A DNA stretch of 64,000 bases from Bacteroidaceae bacterium (GTDB lineage: Bacteria; Bacteroidota; Bacteroidia; Bacteroidales; Bacteroidaceae): contig JAKSLR010000003.1 of the NCBI GenBank assembly GCA_024401095.1, positions 52,303 to 116,302 of the forward strand. Reading direction: 5' to 3'. The notes beneath the pieces are model-generated. The model was not told the DNA's origin and made no database searches. It was given only the letters and a program-made list of their open reading frames with translations. Every line of letters starts with the position of its first letter. Within the stretch, counting starts at the first letter, position 1. Below are positions 1 through 8,048 of this stretch, in pieces. A program made the translations under genes and the position numbers.

Positions 1-1515
1 GAGCATGACAACGAGAAGATTAAGGGCTTCTATGTAGTTCTTGATATTCCATTCGTTGGTAAGGGTACTACAGGTGAGGCTGGCATGGACCCAACTGAAA
101 CTTCTGTTTCTGAGATCAATGCTTGGAATTCTTATACTTACGCTGGTTTGAACAAGTACATTGATGGTACTGAGGGTACTATTAAGGTTGAGAACCTGGG
201 TAACGTTGTAACTGATGTAATCGGTTTCCGTGTATACGCTGTTAACGTAAATGGTACTTTGATTGATCCAGATGGTAAGGCATTCTACGTAGTAGTTGCT
301 AACAAGGATGCTGCTTACACTATCGAGGGTGTTGCTACTATCGCTAAGAACGGTGCAGATTTCGAAACTGACTTCATCGCTTTGGATAACGATAAGTTGA
401 AGGCATTCGGTACTGTACTTGAGGCATGGTCTGCTGACAAGGGTACTCCAGAGAAGTTCGATGTTCTGTTGTTTGCTAAGGATAAGAAGACTGCTGAAAC
501 TGATTTGAGCAAGGCTGCATTCGCTAAGTTGGTTATCAAGAATGCTAATGCTTCTAAGTTCGCTGATAACGGTACATTCTCTATGTCTGAGATTTTGGCT
601 AAGTCTGCTGACCACGGTGCTGACCAGATGTTGGTTAAGGCTGTTGTTACTAAGAAGATGCCTACTGCAGCTCCTGCAGGTTGGAGTGCTAAGGACAAGC
701 AGATTGTAAATGGTACTTGGACTGTTTACATGAACCGTCTGGATTCTTCTAATAAGGAGGCTTATACTATCTCTACTGCTACTCCTGCAAATGAGGTTGA
801 AGGTCACAAGTATTTGGAGAATGCATTCAATGGTTTGGAAGATCCTAACTACATCTTCTCTTTTGCTACTTCTATCTACAATGAGAAGGCTAAGGATTAT
901 GCAGATGCTAATGATGTAACTGGTGCAGACTATAGCTTGCTTGCTGCAAACGAGTTGGTTGACAACAAGACTGCACACGCTACTACAGTAACTTATAACT
1001 ACGGTCTTGTATCTAGCGTTAAGGATAACAAGGGTAACTTGGTTCCTTACATCGTTGACGTAGAGAAGTTCAACACTGTATACGCTTGCTGGTATGAGGC
1101 TCAGGGTGAATGGGCATGGCAGAACATCATGGGTAAGGATGCTGAGGGTAAGGATGTAGTTGTTACTCCTGCTACCAACAAGACTACCTATGGTCACGAG
1201 TACAAGGTTAACTTGAAGACTCTTGCTTCAACTAACGCTTACAACAATGAAATGTTCAGCGGTGATCTGTCTAAGTTGTTGACTGCTGTATACTTGAAGT
1301 TCGAGGGTGCTAAGGTTACTTCTGACGTTAACAACGAAGAGGAATACTTCACATTCGAGTCTAACACTAACGATGAGATCGTATTCAAGCCAGTACGTAC
1401 TGACGCTGAGGCTAACCCAACTGCTACTGTTAAGTCTACTTTGACTATCACTGTTTCAGACATGTTCGGTCACAAGATGGACATCAAGTTGCCAGTTGAC
1501 GTTGAAAGAATGTAA
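1..1515 (+). CDS. C-terminal part of a highly expressed, unrecognised (probably surface) protein; 5' end outside window
   Basis: The reading frame is open from base 1 and ends at TAA 1513-1515, so at least 504 residues are present and the true start lies to the left. The first internal ATG is at 85, but the frame upstream of it (EHDNEKIKGFYVV) is coding, so 85 is not the start. Codon use is extremely biased (GGT, AAG, GCT, ACT), as for the OmpA gene at 2584, which suggests very high expression. The sequence is rich in Asp, Asn, Thr and Lys with alternating hydrophobic stretches like a beta-sandwich or S-layer-type extracellular protein, and has no recognisable catalytic motif. I do not recognise the family. 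A strong terminator follows directly. Confidence 0.75.
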   Translation, partial: EHDNEKIKGFYVVLDIPFVGKGTTGEAGMDPTETSVSEINAWNSYTYAGLNKYIDGTEGTIKVENLGNVVTDVIGFRVYAVNVNGTLIDPDGKAFYVVVANKDAAYTIEGVATIAKNGADFETDFIALDNDKLKAFGTVLEAWSADKGTPEKFDVLLFAKDKKTAETDLSKAAFAKLVIKNANASKFADNGTFSMSEILAKSADHGADQMLVKAVVTKKMPTAAPAGWSAKDKQIVNGTWTVYMNRLDSSNKEAYTISTATPANEVEGHKYLENAFNGLEDPNYIFSFATSIYNEKAKDYADANDVTGADYSLLAANELVDNKTAHATTVTYNYGLVSSVKDNKGNLVPYIVDVEKFNTVYACWYEAQGEWAWQNIMGKDAEGKDVVVTPATNKTTYGHEYKVNLKTLASTNAYNNEMFSGDLSKLLTAVYLKFEGAKVTSDVNNEEEYFTFESNTNDEIVFKPVRTDAEANPTATVKSTLTITVSDMFGHKMDIKLPVDVERM

Positions 1516-1540
1516 TTGAACAATTCGATCAATAATTAAT

Positions 1541-1574
1541 AAAAGGAGCGTTCTTCCAGAGCGCTCCTTTTTTA
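1541..1574 (+). terminator. Rho-independent terminator after the first gene
   Basis: AAAGGAGCG and CGCTCCTTT form a 9-bp stem around a short loop, followed by a T run, 25 bases after the stop codon at 1515. Confidence 0.9.
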
Positions 1575-1588
1575 AACCTTATATATAT

Positions 1589-1993
1589 ATGAAAAGATTT
1601 GGTTATGTAATTTTATTCGTTTGTGGATTATTTGGTTTTGCTTCATGCTCAGAGGAACTGAAGACTTGTTCTGGTAAAGTCTCTAGTTTTGATGCAGATC
1701 AGCTAATTCTTGAGATTGGTGATTATTCTATTGATTTTAACTTAGCAAATCTTGCTAAGTCTGATGCCATTATGGTGGGTGATTCTGTTGTTGTGGAATA
1801 TGTAGGTGATTTGAAGGAAAAGCATGCTGATGCATTTGGTATCAAGTTAATTACCAAACAGGGCACTTTTATTGATAACAAGGTTGATTATTCAAAAGAG
1901 CTTTTAATTGATAGTGTTCCTATGACTCCTGAACAGATAAAGTCAATGGAGTCAAGTGTTAAGCTTTTGGAGCAAAAAATGAATCAAAAATAA
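1589..1993 (+). CDS. Small putative lipoprotein
   Basis: 134 residues. The N-terminus is a lipoprotein signal (basic MKRFG, hydrophobic core, lipobox FASC with the lipidated Cys near residue 20), so the product is probably membrane anchored and faces the periplasm or surface. The rest resembles a small beta-barrel fold of the OB or lipocalin kind, with many short Val/Ile/Asp strands, ending in a charged helix. No catalytic motif is visible and the family is not recognised. It is followed after 9 bases by a second, weakly similar lipoprotein gene (2003), so the two probably form an operon. Confidence 0.75.
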   Translation: MKRFGYVILFVCGLFGFASCSEELKTCSGKVSSFDADQLILEIGDYSIDFNLANLAKSDAIMVGDSVVVEYVGDLKEKHADAFGIKLITKQGTFIDNKVDYSKELLIDSVPMTPEQIKSMESSVKLLEQKMNQK

Positions 1994-2002
1994 TTTTTCT
2001 GC

Positions 2003-2386
2003 ATGAGTTGTAATTTAATTTCACGTTTTGCACAACCATTTCTGTTCATCTTTGTTTCATCTATTTTGCTCTCGTGTTCACATCCGAAGCCAAAAACTGA
2101 TTTTTTAATCGAAACGAAGGGGTATGTAGAAAATATGGATTCTACAGGTCTTCTTTTACTACAGACTGAAGATGGACCTTTAAAGCTTCAATTTAATAAT
2201 GCTCATATTTCTGGCGGTATGTTTGGTTTTCACGATTCAATAGTTGTAAACTATATTCGACAAGAAGGTGAGATCCATGAAGCATCAGTTATTCGTACGC
2301 TTCCTAGAGCTGATAAGATTATCATTATTAATGATAGTATTATGCAGAAGTATATAGGTGGAAATAAATCTATTATAGCAGAATAG
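2003..2386 (+). CDS. Small putative lipoprotein, weakly similar to its upstream neighbour
   Basis: 127 residues with a lipoprotein signal: hydrophobic core and lipobox LLSC, Cys near residue 25. Both this protein and the 1589 product have a short stretch of the pattern 'x-L-x-L-x-T/I-x-D-x-x-x-L-x-F' followed by a 'DSIVV' strand, so they may be diverged duplicates. No known domain is recognised. It lies 9 bases after the previous stop and before a strong terminator, and is presumably cotranscribed with it. Confidence 0.75.
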   Translation: MSCNLISRFAQPFLFIFVSSILLSCSHPKPKTDFLIETKGYVENMDSTGLLLLQTEDGPLKLQFNNAHISGGMFGFHDSIVVNYIRQEGEIHEASVIRTLPRADKIIIINDSIMQKYIGGNKSIIAE

Positions 2387-2388
2387 TG

Positions 2389-2420
2389 AAAGAGTTAGGT
2401 TTTCCTAACTCTTTTTTTTT
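2389..2420 (+). terminator. Rho-independent terminator
   Basis: AAAGAGTTAGG and CCTAACTCTTT pair around a TTT loop and run into nine or more T residues. It closes the two-lipoprotein operon. Confidence 0.92.
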
Positions 2421-2537
2421 ATTCTTTAAATTTGTATAATTGTTATTATTTTTCTTTTTACGACTAGTTTGTTCCAGATTCTTAAATATATTATAAGTTT
2501 TTGGACAAATTTGTATGGTGTATTCTACTATTTTTAC

Positions 2538-2545
2538 TACTTTTG
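2538..2545 (+). promoter_or_regulatory. Bacteroidetes -7 promoter element of the OmpA gene
   Basis: TACTTTTG matches TAnnTTTG and lies 38 bases upstream of the ATG at 2584. A TTTG at 2510-2513 could be the -33 element, though the spacing (24) is longer than usual. Confidence 0.7.
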
Positions 2546-2583
2546 CATAACATATTAAACTATAGTTAATAAATTTTATCATT

Positions 2584-3663
2584 ATGAAGTTAAAAAGTCT
2601 TTTAATCGCTGGTGCATTGTGTTTGTTCAGCGGTTCTATGTTCGCACAGGAATCTAACGAAGAGATTACCTTTAAGCCACATGCAACTCTTTCACTTGGT
2701 GGTGGTTTAAGTCATACTTTAGGTGAGGCTAAGTTCGGTGACCTGAATTCTTTCGCTGGTCAGGTAGCTTTGGGTTATCACTTCAACCCAGTATTTGGTC
2801 TTCGCTTTGGTGTACAGGGTTTCACCGGTAAGGGTGGATGGCCTGCAAGCTCTGAGTTGTATAAGTACAACCAGTTGTCTGGTAACGTAGATGCATTGTT
2901 CAACTTGAGCAACCTGATCGCAGGTTACAAGTATAACCGTCCAGTTAGCTTGTCTGCTTTCGCTGGTCTTGGTTTGAACCACGCTTATAACAATGACGAA
3001 GCAAATGCTATCGATCATGGTTCATACAAGATGGAATATTTGTGGCAGGATAGCAAGAACTTTATCCAGGGCCGTGCTGGTTTGATTCTGGGTATCCGTT
3101 TGAGCGATGCTGTTGACTTCAACATCGAGGGTAACGCTAATATCCTTTCTGATAAGTTCAACTCTAAGAAGGCTGGTAACGCTGACTGGTACTTCAATGT
3201 ATTGGCAGGTTTGACCTTCCGTTTGGGTAAGGCTTATACTAAGACTGTTACTTATGTACCAGCTCCAGTAGTAGAAGAGCCAAAGGTTGTTGAGCCAGTT
3301 AAGGAAGAGCCAAAGCCAGTTGTTAAGCCAGAGCCAAAGCGTGAGCCAATGCGTATCAACGTATTCTTCACTATCAACAAGGTTATCGCTGCTGATTCTG
3401 AAATGCAGAAGGTTCGTGACCTGGCTGATTACATGAAGAAGTATCCAGAAACTAAGGTTGTTTTGACTGGTTATGCTGATAAGGGTACAGGTAACGCTCG
3501 TATCAATGCTCGTTTGGCTGCAGGTCGTGCACAGGCAGTTGCTGATGCTTTGAATGAGCTGGGTATCGATCGCGCTCGTATGACCGTTGATTCTAAGGGT
3601 GACAAGGAGCAGCCATTCGCTGAGAATGACATGAACCGTGTTACTATCGGTATCACAGACTAA
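2584..3663 (+). CDS. OmpA-family outer-membrane porin with C-terminal peptidoglycan-binding domain
   Basis: 359 residues. Signal peptide of about 22 residues ending in MFAQ. Residues about 25-215 form a predicted outer-membrane beta-barrel (alternating aromatic/Gly strands such as GYHFNPVFGLRFGVQG). Residues about 220-255 are a Pro/Lys/Glu/Val linker. Residues about 255-359 are the OmpA/MotB-like domain with TGYADKGTGNARINARLA, the segment that binds diaminopimelate of peptidoglycan. It anchors the outer membrane to the wall. Codon use is as strongly biased as the gene at 1-1515, so it is probably one of the most abundant proteins of the cell. It is transcribed alone, between its own promoter and a terminator at 3685. 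Confidence 0.92.
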   Translation: MKLKSLLIAGALCLFSGSMFAQESNEEITFKPHATLSLGGGLSHTLGEAKFGDLNSFAGQVALGYHFNPVFGLRFGVQGFTGKGGWPASSELYKYNQLSGNVDALFNLSNLIAGYKYNRPVSLSAFAGLGLNHAYNNDEANAIDHGSYKMEYLWQDSKNFIQGRAGLILGIRLSDAVDFNIEGNANILSDKFNSKKAGNADWYFNVLAGLTFRLGKAYTKTVTYVPAPVVEEPKVVEPVKEEPKPVVKPEPKREPMRINVFFTINKVIAADSEMQKVRDLADYMKKYPETKVVLTGYADKGTGNARINARLAAGRAQAVADALNELGIDRARMTVDSKGDKEQPFAENDMNRVTIGITD

Positions 3664-3684
3664 TTTTGATTAAGTTTTAGTATA

Positions 3685-3719
3685 AAGGACAGCTTCCTTC
3701 TGGGAGCTGTCTTTTTTTG
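3685..3719 (+). terminator. Rho-independent terminator after the OmpA gene
   Basis: GACAGCT and AGCTGTC arms separated by a short loop, followed by TTTTTTT. Confidence 0.9.
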
Positions 3720-3773
3720 TCGTTTTATTATTATTTCTTGTTGTTTTAACTCATTTTTCCCGCGTATAAATCG

Positions 3774-3781
3774 TATATTTG
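3774..3781 (+). promoter_or_regulatory. -7 element upstream of the aminotransferase gene
   Basis: TATATTTG matches TAnnTTTG. It overlaps a possible TTG start at 3779, which rules that start out and supports ATG at 3809. Confidence 0.75.
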
Positions 3782-3808
3782 CATAGTACTACCAAGAAAG
3801 ATGAAAAT

Positions 3809-5053
3809 ATGGCAAAGAGAATTTACCTTTGTCTGGCCCACATGTCTGGCCAGGAAATGAAATACATTCAGGAAGCATTCGATACCAACTGGGTGGTGCC
3901 TCTGGGACCTAATGTGAATGCTTTTGAAGAAGACCTGAAACAGTTTGTTTCGCCCGATCATGAAGTTGTAGCACTTTCTGCAGGTACAGCTGCTGTTCAT
4001 CTGGCACTTATTGGTTGTGGTGTACAGCCTGGTGATGAGGTAATTGTGCAGAGCTTTACCTTCTGTGCCTCTTCTCATCCAGTTACCTATCTGGGTGCTA
4101 CTCCTGTATTTGTAGATTCTGAGAAGGATTCTTGGAACATGGATCCCGATTTACTGGAAGAGGCTATTAAGGACCGAATGGCAAAAACAGGTAAGAAGCC
4201 TAAAGCCATTATTCCAGTAGCACTCTATGGCATGCCTTACCAGTGCGACAAGATTATGGCTATCAGTAGAAAGTATGATATTCCTGTCATTGAAGATGCA
4301 GCCGAGGGTCTTGGTTCCCGTTGGAACGGACAGGTCCTGGGTTCTTTTGGAAAATACGGTGTACTGAGCTTTAATGGAAACAAGATGATTACCACCAGCG
4401 GTGGTGGCGCCTTGGTTTGTGAGAATCCTCAAGACAAGCAGACCATTATGTGGTATGCTACGCAGGCTCGCGACAGCTATCCTTATTACCAGCATACAGC
4501 TATTGGTTACAACTACCGCATGAGCAATGTCTGTGCGGGCATCGGTCGTGGTCAGATGACTGTACTTGATGAGCACATCCATCATCACCAGCATATTGCA
4601 AAGATGTATGAAGAAGGATTCAAGAATATGCCAGGAATTTCGTTCCATAAGAATCCCGATGAGAAGTGTGACAGTAATTACTGGCTGAATACCATTACTT
4701 TAGATCCAGATTTAAAGATTAAAGGACAAGAATTAGCATACAAACAAGTCATTCAGGGCGCAGTAGGTGGTGCTGCAGGAGTAACCCACGTAGTAGATAG
4801 CCCGATTACCGACTGCCAGCCAAATGACAATGTAGAAGCACTTCGCATGTATCTGGATAAGAAGGACATTGAGAGCCGTCCACTTTGGAAACCAATGCAC
4901 AAACAACCTGTCTATCAGAATAATCCAGCCTATGTAAATGGGGTCAGTGAAGCCTTATTTAAAGTAGGAATGTGTCTTCCATCCGGTCCTTGTGTCACCG
5001 ATGAAGAAGTACAGTACATTATCGACTCTGTTAAGGAAGCAATCCTTTCTTAA
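3809..5053 (+). CDS. DegT/DnrJ/EryC1/StrS-family PLP-dependent sugar aminotransferase
   Basis: About 414 residues, a normal length for the family. These enzymes transfer an amino group to a nucleotide-linked keto-sugar using pyridoxal phosphate. Visible hallmarks are the N-terminal PLGPNVNAFE, the ALSAGTAAVHLAL and DEVIVQSFTFCASSHPV segments of the PLP pocket, the EDAAEGLGS motif, and the Schiff-base lysine in SFNGNKMITTSGGG (about residue 190). ATG 3809 is chosen because an in-frame TTG at 3779 lies within the -7 element. The substrate sugar cannot be read from the sequence. The gene is monocistronic and lies far from the capsule locus, but could still supply an amino sugar to it or to glycoprotein or LPS synthesis. 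Confidence 0.92.
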   Translation: MAKRIYLCLAHMSGQEMKYIQEAFDTNWVVPLGPNVNAFEEDLKQFVSPDHEVVALSAGTAAVHLALIGCGVQPGDEVIVQSFTFCASSHPVTYLGATPVFVDSEKDSWNMDPDLLEEAIKDRMAKTGKKPKAIIPVALYGMPYQCDKIMAISRKYDIPVIEDAAEGLGSRWNGQVLGSFGKYGVLSFNGNKMITTSGGGALVCENPQDKQTIMWYATQARDSYPYYQHTAIGYNYRMSNVCAGIGRGQMTVLDEHIHHHQHIAKMYEEGFKNMPGISFHKNPDEKCDSNYWLNTITLDPDLKIKGQELAYKQVIQGAVGGAAGVTHVVDSPITDCQPNDNVEALRMYLDKKDIESRPLWKPMHKQPVYQNNPAYVNGVSEALFKVGMCLPSGPCVTDEEVQYIIDSVKEAILS

Positions 5054-5086
5054 GCTAAAATGGAGCGTTAATTAATATCTGAAAAT

Positions 5087-5132
5087 AAAAAAGGCTTCCC
5101 ATCATTATAAAAGATTGGGAAGCCTTTTTATT
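5087..5132. terminator. Bidirectional terminator between convergent genes
   Basis: AAAAAGGCTTCCCA and TGGGAAGCCTTTTT form a long stem usable on both strands. It separates the rightward aminotransferase from the leftward operon ending at 5145. Confidence 0.9.
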
Positions 5133-5144
5133 TAGAATCCTTTA

Positions 5145-5579
5145 TTACTTGCTTCTCTTGAAAGTCTTTCGTTCCTTCAGCGTGGTGTCGTTGTAACATT
5201 CCACCACCAGCTTATCCGCCGTAAGCTCCACCACCTTGAAATTGCTGTCGAACTCAGTGACATACATGTTGTTTACCACCTTGATGTCAAAATCTCCGTC
5301 TTCTACGAAACCTTCGCCTCGGTGAAAGTAGGAGGTTTTCAGGTTGTACTGGTTCTCTCCTTGAGAGGTATAGATCCACTTCTCCTGGTTAGACAGCATG
5401 GCATTGAAGTTGTACTTCATGCTTTCTACTTTCCCGGCATCAAAGTTGAACTCATAGAACACCTCAATCCAGGTACCTTCCAGTGTAGGATCCTCCTGAG
5501 GTTTCTCTGTAAACGAAGCCAGCACTAGTGCCAGCATCAGGGTACAGCAGAGTGCACCCAGTTTCATCATCTTTTTCAT
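5145..5579 (-). CDS. Small exported protein of unknown function, lipocalin-like
   Basis: 144 residues. N-terminal signal peptide (MKKMMKLGALCCTLMLALVLASF) followed by a mature part starting near PQEDPTLEGTWIEVFYEF. The opening 'LxGTW' with repeated short strands resembles small lipocalin-like proteins of Bacteroidales, but this is a fold guess only. It is the last gene of the leftward unit PqqD-like (7179), HPrK-like (6867), S26 peptidase (6023), this gene; the gap to the peptidase gene is only 6 bases. By position it may be an accessory or immunity-type exported factor of the peptide-modification system. Confidence 0.6.
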   Translation of the reverse strand: MKKMMKLGALCCTLMLALVLASFTEKPQEDPTLEGTWIEVFYEFNFDAGKVESMKYNFNAMLSNQEKWIYTSQGENQYNLKTSYFHRGEGFVEDGDFDIKVVNNMYVTEFDSNFKVVELTADKLVVECYNDTTLKERKTFKRSK

Positions 5580-5585
5580 TTCCTT

Positions 5586-6023
5586 CTATTTGATTAAACT
5601 TAATAATTTTATGATATAAGGGCGTAATGGAATTATGCTCAGCCAGATATGCTGGAAGAACCACCACCAGAACTGGCCGGGACCTATCCATTTTCCCTTA
5701 CGGTTTATCTTGGTTATTCGTGCAAATACACACGAAGGATTCACGGGTCCTTCTATTTCTACCTGCGCATCACCTATTATATAGAGTCCTTCTGGCTTCA
5801 CATGCAAGATGCGATGCATGACAAACTGCCCGTTCTCACGTTGGTAGAACACCATATCCCCACGTTTAAGCGGAGAATCTGGCTTGGAAAAGAGAATGCT
5901 ATCTCGTTCGTGTACCAGGAAAGGGGTCATGCTACTTCCCGAGATGATCAGTCGCACCTCCTTGCCCTGATTTACCAGGTCACGTAGGGTAGAGATGTAA
6001 GCATCAGTATCCAGCTTTCTCAT
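5586..6023 (-). CDS. S24/S26-type signal-peptidase-like protease (S26B/Sec11 type)
   Basis: 145 residues. The serine box SGSSMTPFL (about residues 28-36) carries the expected nucleophile (GxSMxP). The second motif is RGDMVFYQ followed by VMHRI: the position that holds catalytic Lys in ordinary LepB is His here, as in Sec11/SipW-type S26B enzymes. There is no N-terminal membrane anchor; the C-terminus (FWWWFFQHIWLSIIPLRPYI) is hydrophobic and could bind the membrane. It overlaps the kinase-like gene by 20 bases, so the two are almost certainly cotranslated. In this setting it is a candidate leader peptidase for the precursor proteins P1-P6, several of which have a Val-x-Ala site at the end of the leader. 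Confidence 0.8.
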   Translation of the reverse strand: MRKLDTDAYISTLRDLVNQGKEVRLIISGSSMTPFLVHERDSILFSKPDSPLKRGDMVFYQRENGQFVMHRILHVKPEGLYIIGDAQVEIEGPVNPSCVFARITKINRKGKWIGPGQFWWWFFQHIWLSIIPLRPYIIKLLSLIK

Positions 6024-6867
6024 GCAGGTAGTTCTTTAAGGTATTCACAGCATCCTGCTCCATGTTGCATTTTAAATGCACCATAGGAATGCTGGCTACC
6101 AGATTTTCAATGACTTGCATACTCTTTTCCACCGCCTCTCGGTTCCAGCTGTTGATGCTCATTTCGCCATACAGCTTACCAAATGCATGAGCTGGGGGCA
6201 TAGGTTCCACTATATTGGTAGGGTGCTGTTCTATGAAGACAATGGCACCCAGAGGCATCTCCTTGTTCACGTGAATCTGTGAAGATCCGCAGAAGGGGAG
6301 ACCATGCATCTGAAATACGCCCGGAGCCGTGCGATGCACGATGGAACGGTCACCGTTGATGATTTCTGTACCCTCATATTTCTTCCAGAGGTTCGCCTGC
6401 GTAGACTTTCCCGTACCGCTAGGTGCTGTAAACAGAATGGCTTTTCCTTCGAAATCTATAAAGGAAGAGTGCAATACTAAAGCCTCGTGCTTCAGTAAAT
6501 GCTTCTCCAGATTCATGAACTCCAGGATACTGGTATTCAGAGGAATCTCCATATCTTTCGGTGCAGGAATCTCCGCCATCAGACTGTTTTCGCTCCGTTC
6601 ATGAGAGATGCCTAACAGTTGGTTCCCCCATAGGTTTACACGATGTTCCAGTCCGTTCTCTTCGCGGTAAATTAGGCGTTGGGAAGATTGATGAATCAGT
6701 TTTCCGCAGGGTTCTTTTAGAGAATCTACAGCACACAGTTCCACATCTATGGCGTTCTCAGGCAGTTCAGGCACCAGGAAGTTGGCACATGTTTCGTGCT
6801 CCACCAGTTCATTCTCAGAATGAATGTGATAGCTTACAGGGCCTATTTTCAAGTAAAGATCGTGCAT
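6004..6867 (-). CDS. HPr-kinase-like / PEP-carboxykinase-fold ATP-dependent enzyme
   Basis: 287 residues. The C-terminal half has a P-loop FTAPSGTGKST (about residues 143-153) and a following NGDRS acidic segment (about 172), the arrangement of HPr kinase/phosphorylase-like proteins in peptide and polysaccharide clusters. The N-terminal half is beta-rich without recognised motifs. It lies between a PqqD-like gene (6-base gap) and an S26 peptidase gene (20-base overlap). Relatives in paeninodin-type lasso clusters phosphorylate the C-terminal serine of the precursor (established knowledge). All six candidate precursors in this window end in Ser, so I infer the same role here. A sensory or non-kinase role remains possible. 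Confidence 0.8.
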   Translation of the reverse strand: MHDLYLKIGPVSYHIHSENELVEHETCANFLVPELPENAIDVELCAVDSLKEPCGKLIHQSSQRLIYREENGLEHRVNLWGNQLLGISHERSENSLMAEIPAPKDMEIPLNTSILEFMNLEKHLLKHEALVLHSSFIDFEGKAILFTAPSGTGKSTQANLWKKYEGTEIINGDRSIVHRTAPGVFQMHGLPFCGSSQIHVNKEMPLGAIVFIEQHPTNIVEPMPPAHAFGKLYGEMSINSWNREAVEKSMQVIENLVASIPMVHLKCNMEQDAVNTLKNYLHEKAGY

Positions 6868-6873
6868 CAGAGC

Positions 6874-7179
6874 TTACTTTGCAGGAATGATTTCCACATC
6901 CTTGAATTCAGGAACATCCAGGATCATCTCACGCATGTACAGTTCCTTGGTGAACCCGAATACATCGTTACGAGCCGTTTCCTCATCCACTTCATATTCG
7001 TCGGTCAGCATCTTCACCAGCTCTTCCAGATCCTTCGCATCATTAATGTGGTTCCAGATAAAAGCCGCAGTCTCAGTCAGATGAATCATGCCGTTCAGTC
7101 GCTGGGTAGCTTCACCCACAGGTACCAGCAGGTTATCCCCTGCAATGTCTCTCAGAATATACAATTCGTTTGTTTTCAT
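6874..7179 (-). CDS. PqqD-like peptide-binding chaperone (RiPP recognition element)
   Basis: 101 residues, the usual size of PqqD. It has the small winged-helix pattern: N-terminal strands LYILRDIAGDNLLVPVG, then LNGMIHLTETAAFIWNHIND and an acidic helix pair (LEELVKMLTDEYEVDEETA). PqqD proteins bind leader peptides and hand them to radical SAM enzymes. It is the first gene of the leftward operon and is divergent from precursor P1. Three PqqD-dependent-type radical SAM enzymes lie within 9 kb without their own PqqD, so this single protein may serve all of them. Confidence 0.82.
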   Translation of the reverse strand: MKTNELYILRDIAGDNLLVPVGEATQRLNGMIHLTETAAFIWNHINDAKDLEELVKMLTDEYEVDEETARNDVFGFTKELYMREMILDVPEFKDVEIIPAK

Positions 7180-7202
7180 ATCACAAAGATTATTCTATAC
7201 TG

Positions 7203-7210
7203 CAAAAATA
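7203..7210 (-). promoter_or_regulatory. -7 element of the PqqD-kinase-peptidase operon
   Basis: On the minus strand this reads TATTTTTG, matching TAnnTTTG, 24 bases before the ATG at 7179. Confidence 0.75.
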
Positions 7211-7283
7211 ACCCTTTTTTTTGTAACCACCTATTTTTTAAGAGAAAAGCAATAGGGTGTGGTGGCCTACATGTGTCCGCAAA

Positions 7284-7291
7284 TACTTTTG
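7284..7291 (+). promoter_or_regulatory. -7 element of precursor P1
   Basis: TACTTTTG matches TAnnTTTG. It implies an untranslated leader of about 160 bases before the P1 start, much longer than most leaders in this window. It is divergent from the PqqD promoter 74 bases away. Confidence 0.6.
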
Positions 7292-7360
7292 TGCTTTATA
7301 AAGTATTGATATATAACAAAATGAGAAACCATTACATGGATAGTGTAGAATGTAAACATA

Positions 7361-7545
7361 TTAAACATAAACCGCATTCATCGTACCCTACCGTTACATG
7401 AATGATAATAAAGCGATTAATCACATTAACATTCAATAAATAAAACAAATTAAACTTCTATGGTTATGAAGAATACTTACGTAAAACCAGAAATGCAGGT
7501 GGAAGAGTTCCTGGCAAACCAATATGTAGCTGCGTGCGGAGACAC
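7361..7545 (+). repeat. Precursor cassette repeat, copy 1 (5' region plus leader codons of P1)
   Basis: Starts with ACATAAACCGCATTC, continues through an AT-rich stretch with AACATTCAATAAATAAAAC, and ends in the leader codons up to the conserved Ala-Ala-Cys-Gly. The other copies are at 9050-9240 (minus), 12653-12839 (plus) and 14722-14922 (minus). Confidence 0.85.
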
Positions 7546-7912
7546 AGAATATGGTAATTATAAATTTCTGTGTAACGCAGGTGGTGGAACATATGGTGCT
7601 ATTTTTTTGAAAAATTCAGATGGATCATATACACGTTTAAGTTCAAGTAAAGATAGTTTCCATGCATGTGGTGAATCTCATGAAACACCAGTAAAAGATC
7701 ATTATTATGAAGGCCTATTTGATGTAGATAGCAATCACTCTAACGGCAATGAATCACCTTGCTTAATCTGGTACAAAGAGGATACGAAAAATGAATGGGT
7801 TTGGGAAAACGGCAAAAGGGTAAAAAAAACAGTTGGCTTGGGAACATACAGTTATTCTGGTCATGCAACTAGTAATATGAGTAGAGATTCTTGGACAACA
7901 GTAAAATCATAA
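7460..7912 (+). CDS. P1: candidate modified-peptide precursor with conserved leader
   Basis: 150 residues, starting MVMKNTYVKPEMQVEEFLAN and followed by QYVAACG; ATG at 7466 is an equally possible start. This leader is nearly identical in P2, P3 and P4. The core has Cys in YKFLCNAG, Cys in FHACGESHE and an extra Cys in NESPCLIWY; then a variable section; then the tail SGHATSN...VKS ending in Ser. The tail is shared with P2. No ordinary signal peptide is present. It is divergent from the PqqD-kinase-peptidase operon. I infer a RiPP-like substrate because of the leader conservation and the neighbouring PqqD and radical SAM genes; a non-modified small surface protein is the alternative. Confidence 0.7.
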   Translation: MVMKNTYVKPEMQVEEFLANQYVAACGDTEYGNYKFLCNAGGGTYGAIFLKNSDGSYTRLSSSKDSFHACGESHETPVKDHYYEGLFDVDSNHSNGNESPCLIWYKEDTKNEWVWENGKRVKKTVGLGTYSYSGHATSNMSRDSWTTVKS

Positions 7913-7929
7913 CAATTCAGATGATATAC

Positions 7930-7962
7930 ATGCCATCAAGGTTAACTCTTGGTGGCATTTTT
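7930..7962 (+). terminator. Terminator after P1
   Basis: ATGCCATCAAG and CTTGGTGGCAT form an 11-bp stem (one G-U pair) followed by TTTTAT. Confidence 0.9.
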
Positions 7963-8023
7963 ATATTGTCAACTAAAACAAAAAGATTTTCTTAAAATGC
8001 AGGGGCACTTTCTGATTTTTTAT

Positions 8024-8031
8024 TATTTTTG
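8024..8031 (+). promoter_or_regulatory. -7 element of the yafQ-like toxin-antitoxin pair
   Basis: TATTTTTG matches TAnnTTTG, 17 bases before ATG 8049. Confidence 0.7.
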
Positions 8032-8048
8032 CAAGAAATACTAATTAT

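Noticed and set aside
3779..3808. TTG-initiated N-terminal extension of the aminotransferase
   Set aside because: The TTG overlaps the -7 element TATATTTG, so it would not be in the transcript; ATG 3809 fits the family start.
6796..7401. 201-residue plus-strand frame opposite the PqqD and kinase genes
   Set aside because: It is the antisense shadow of well-supported genes and covers their promoter.
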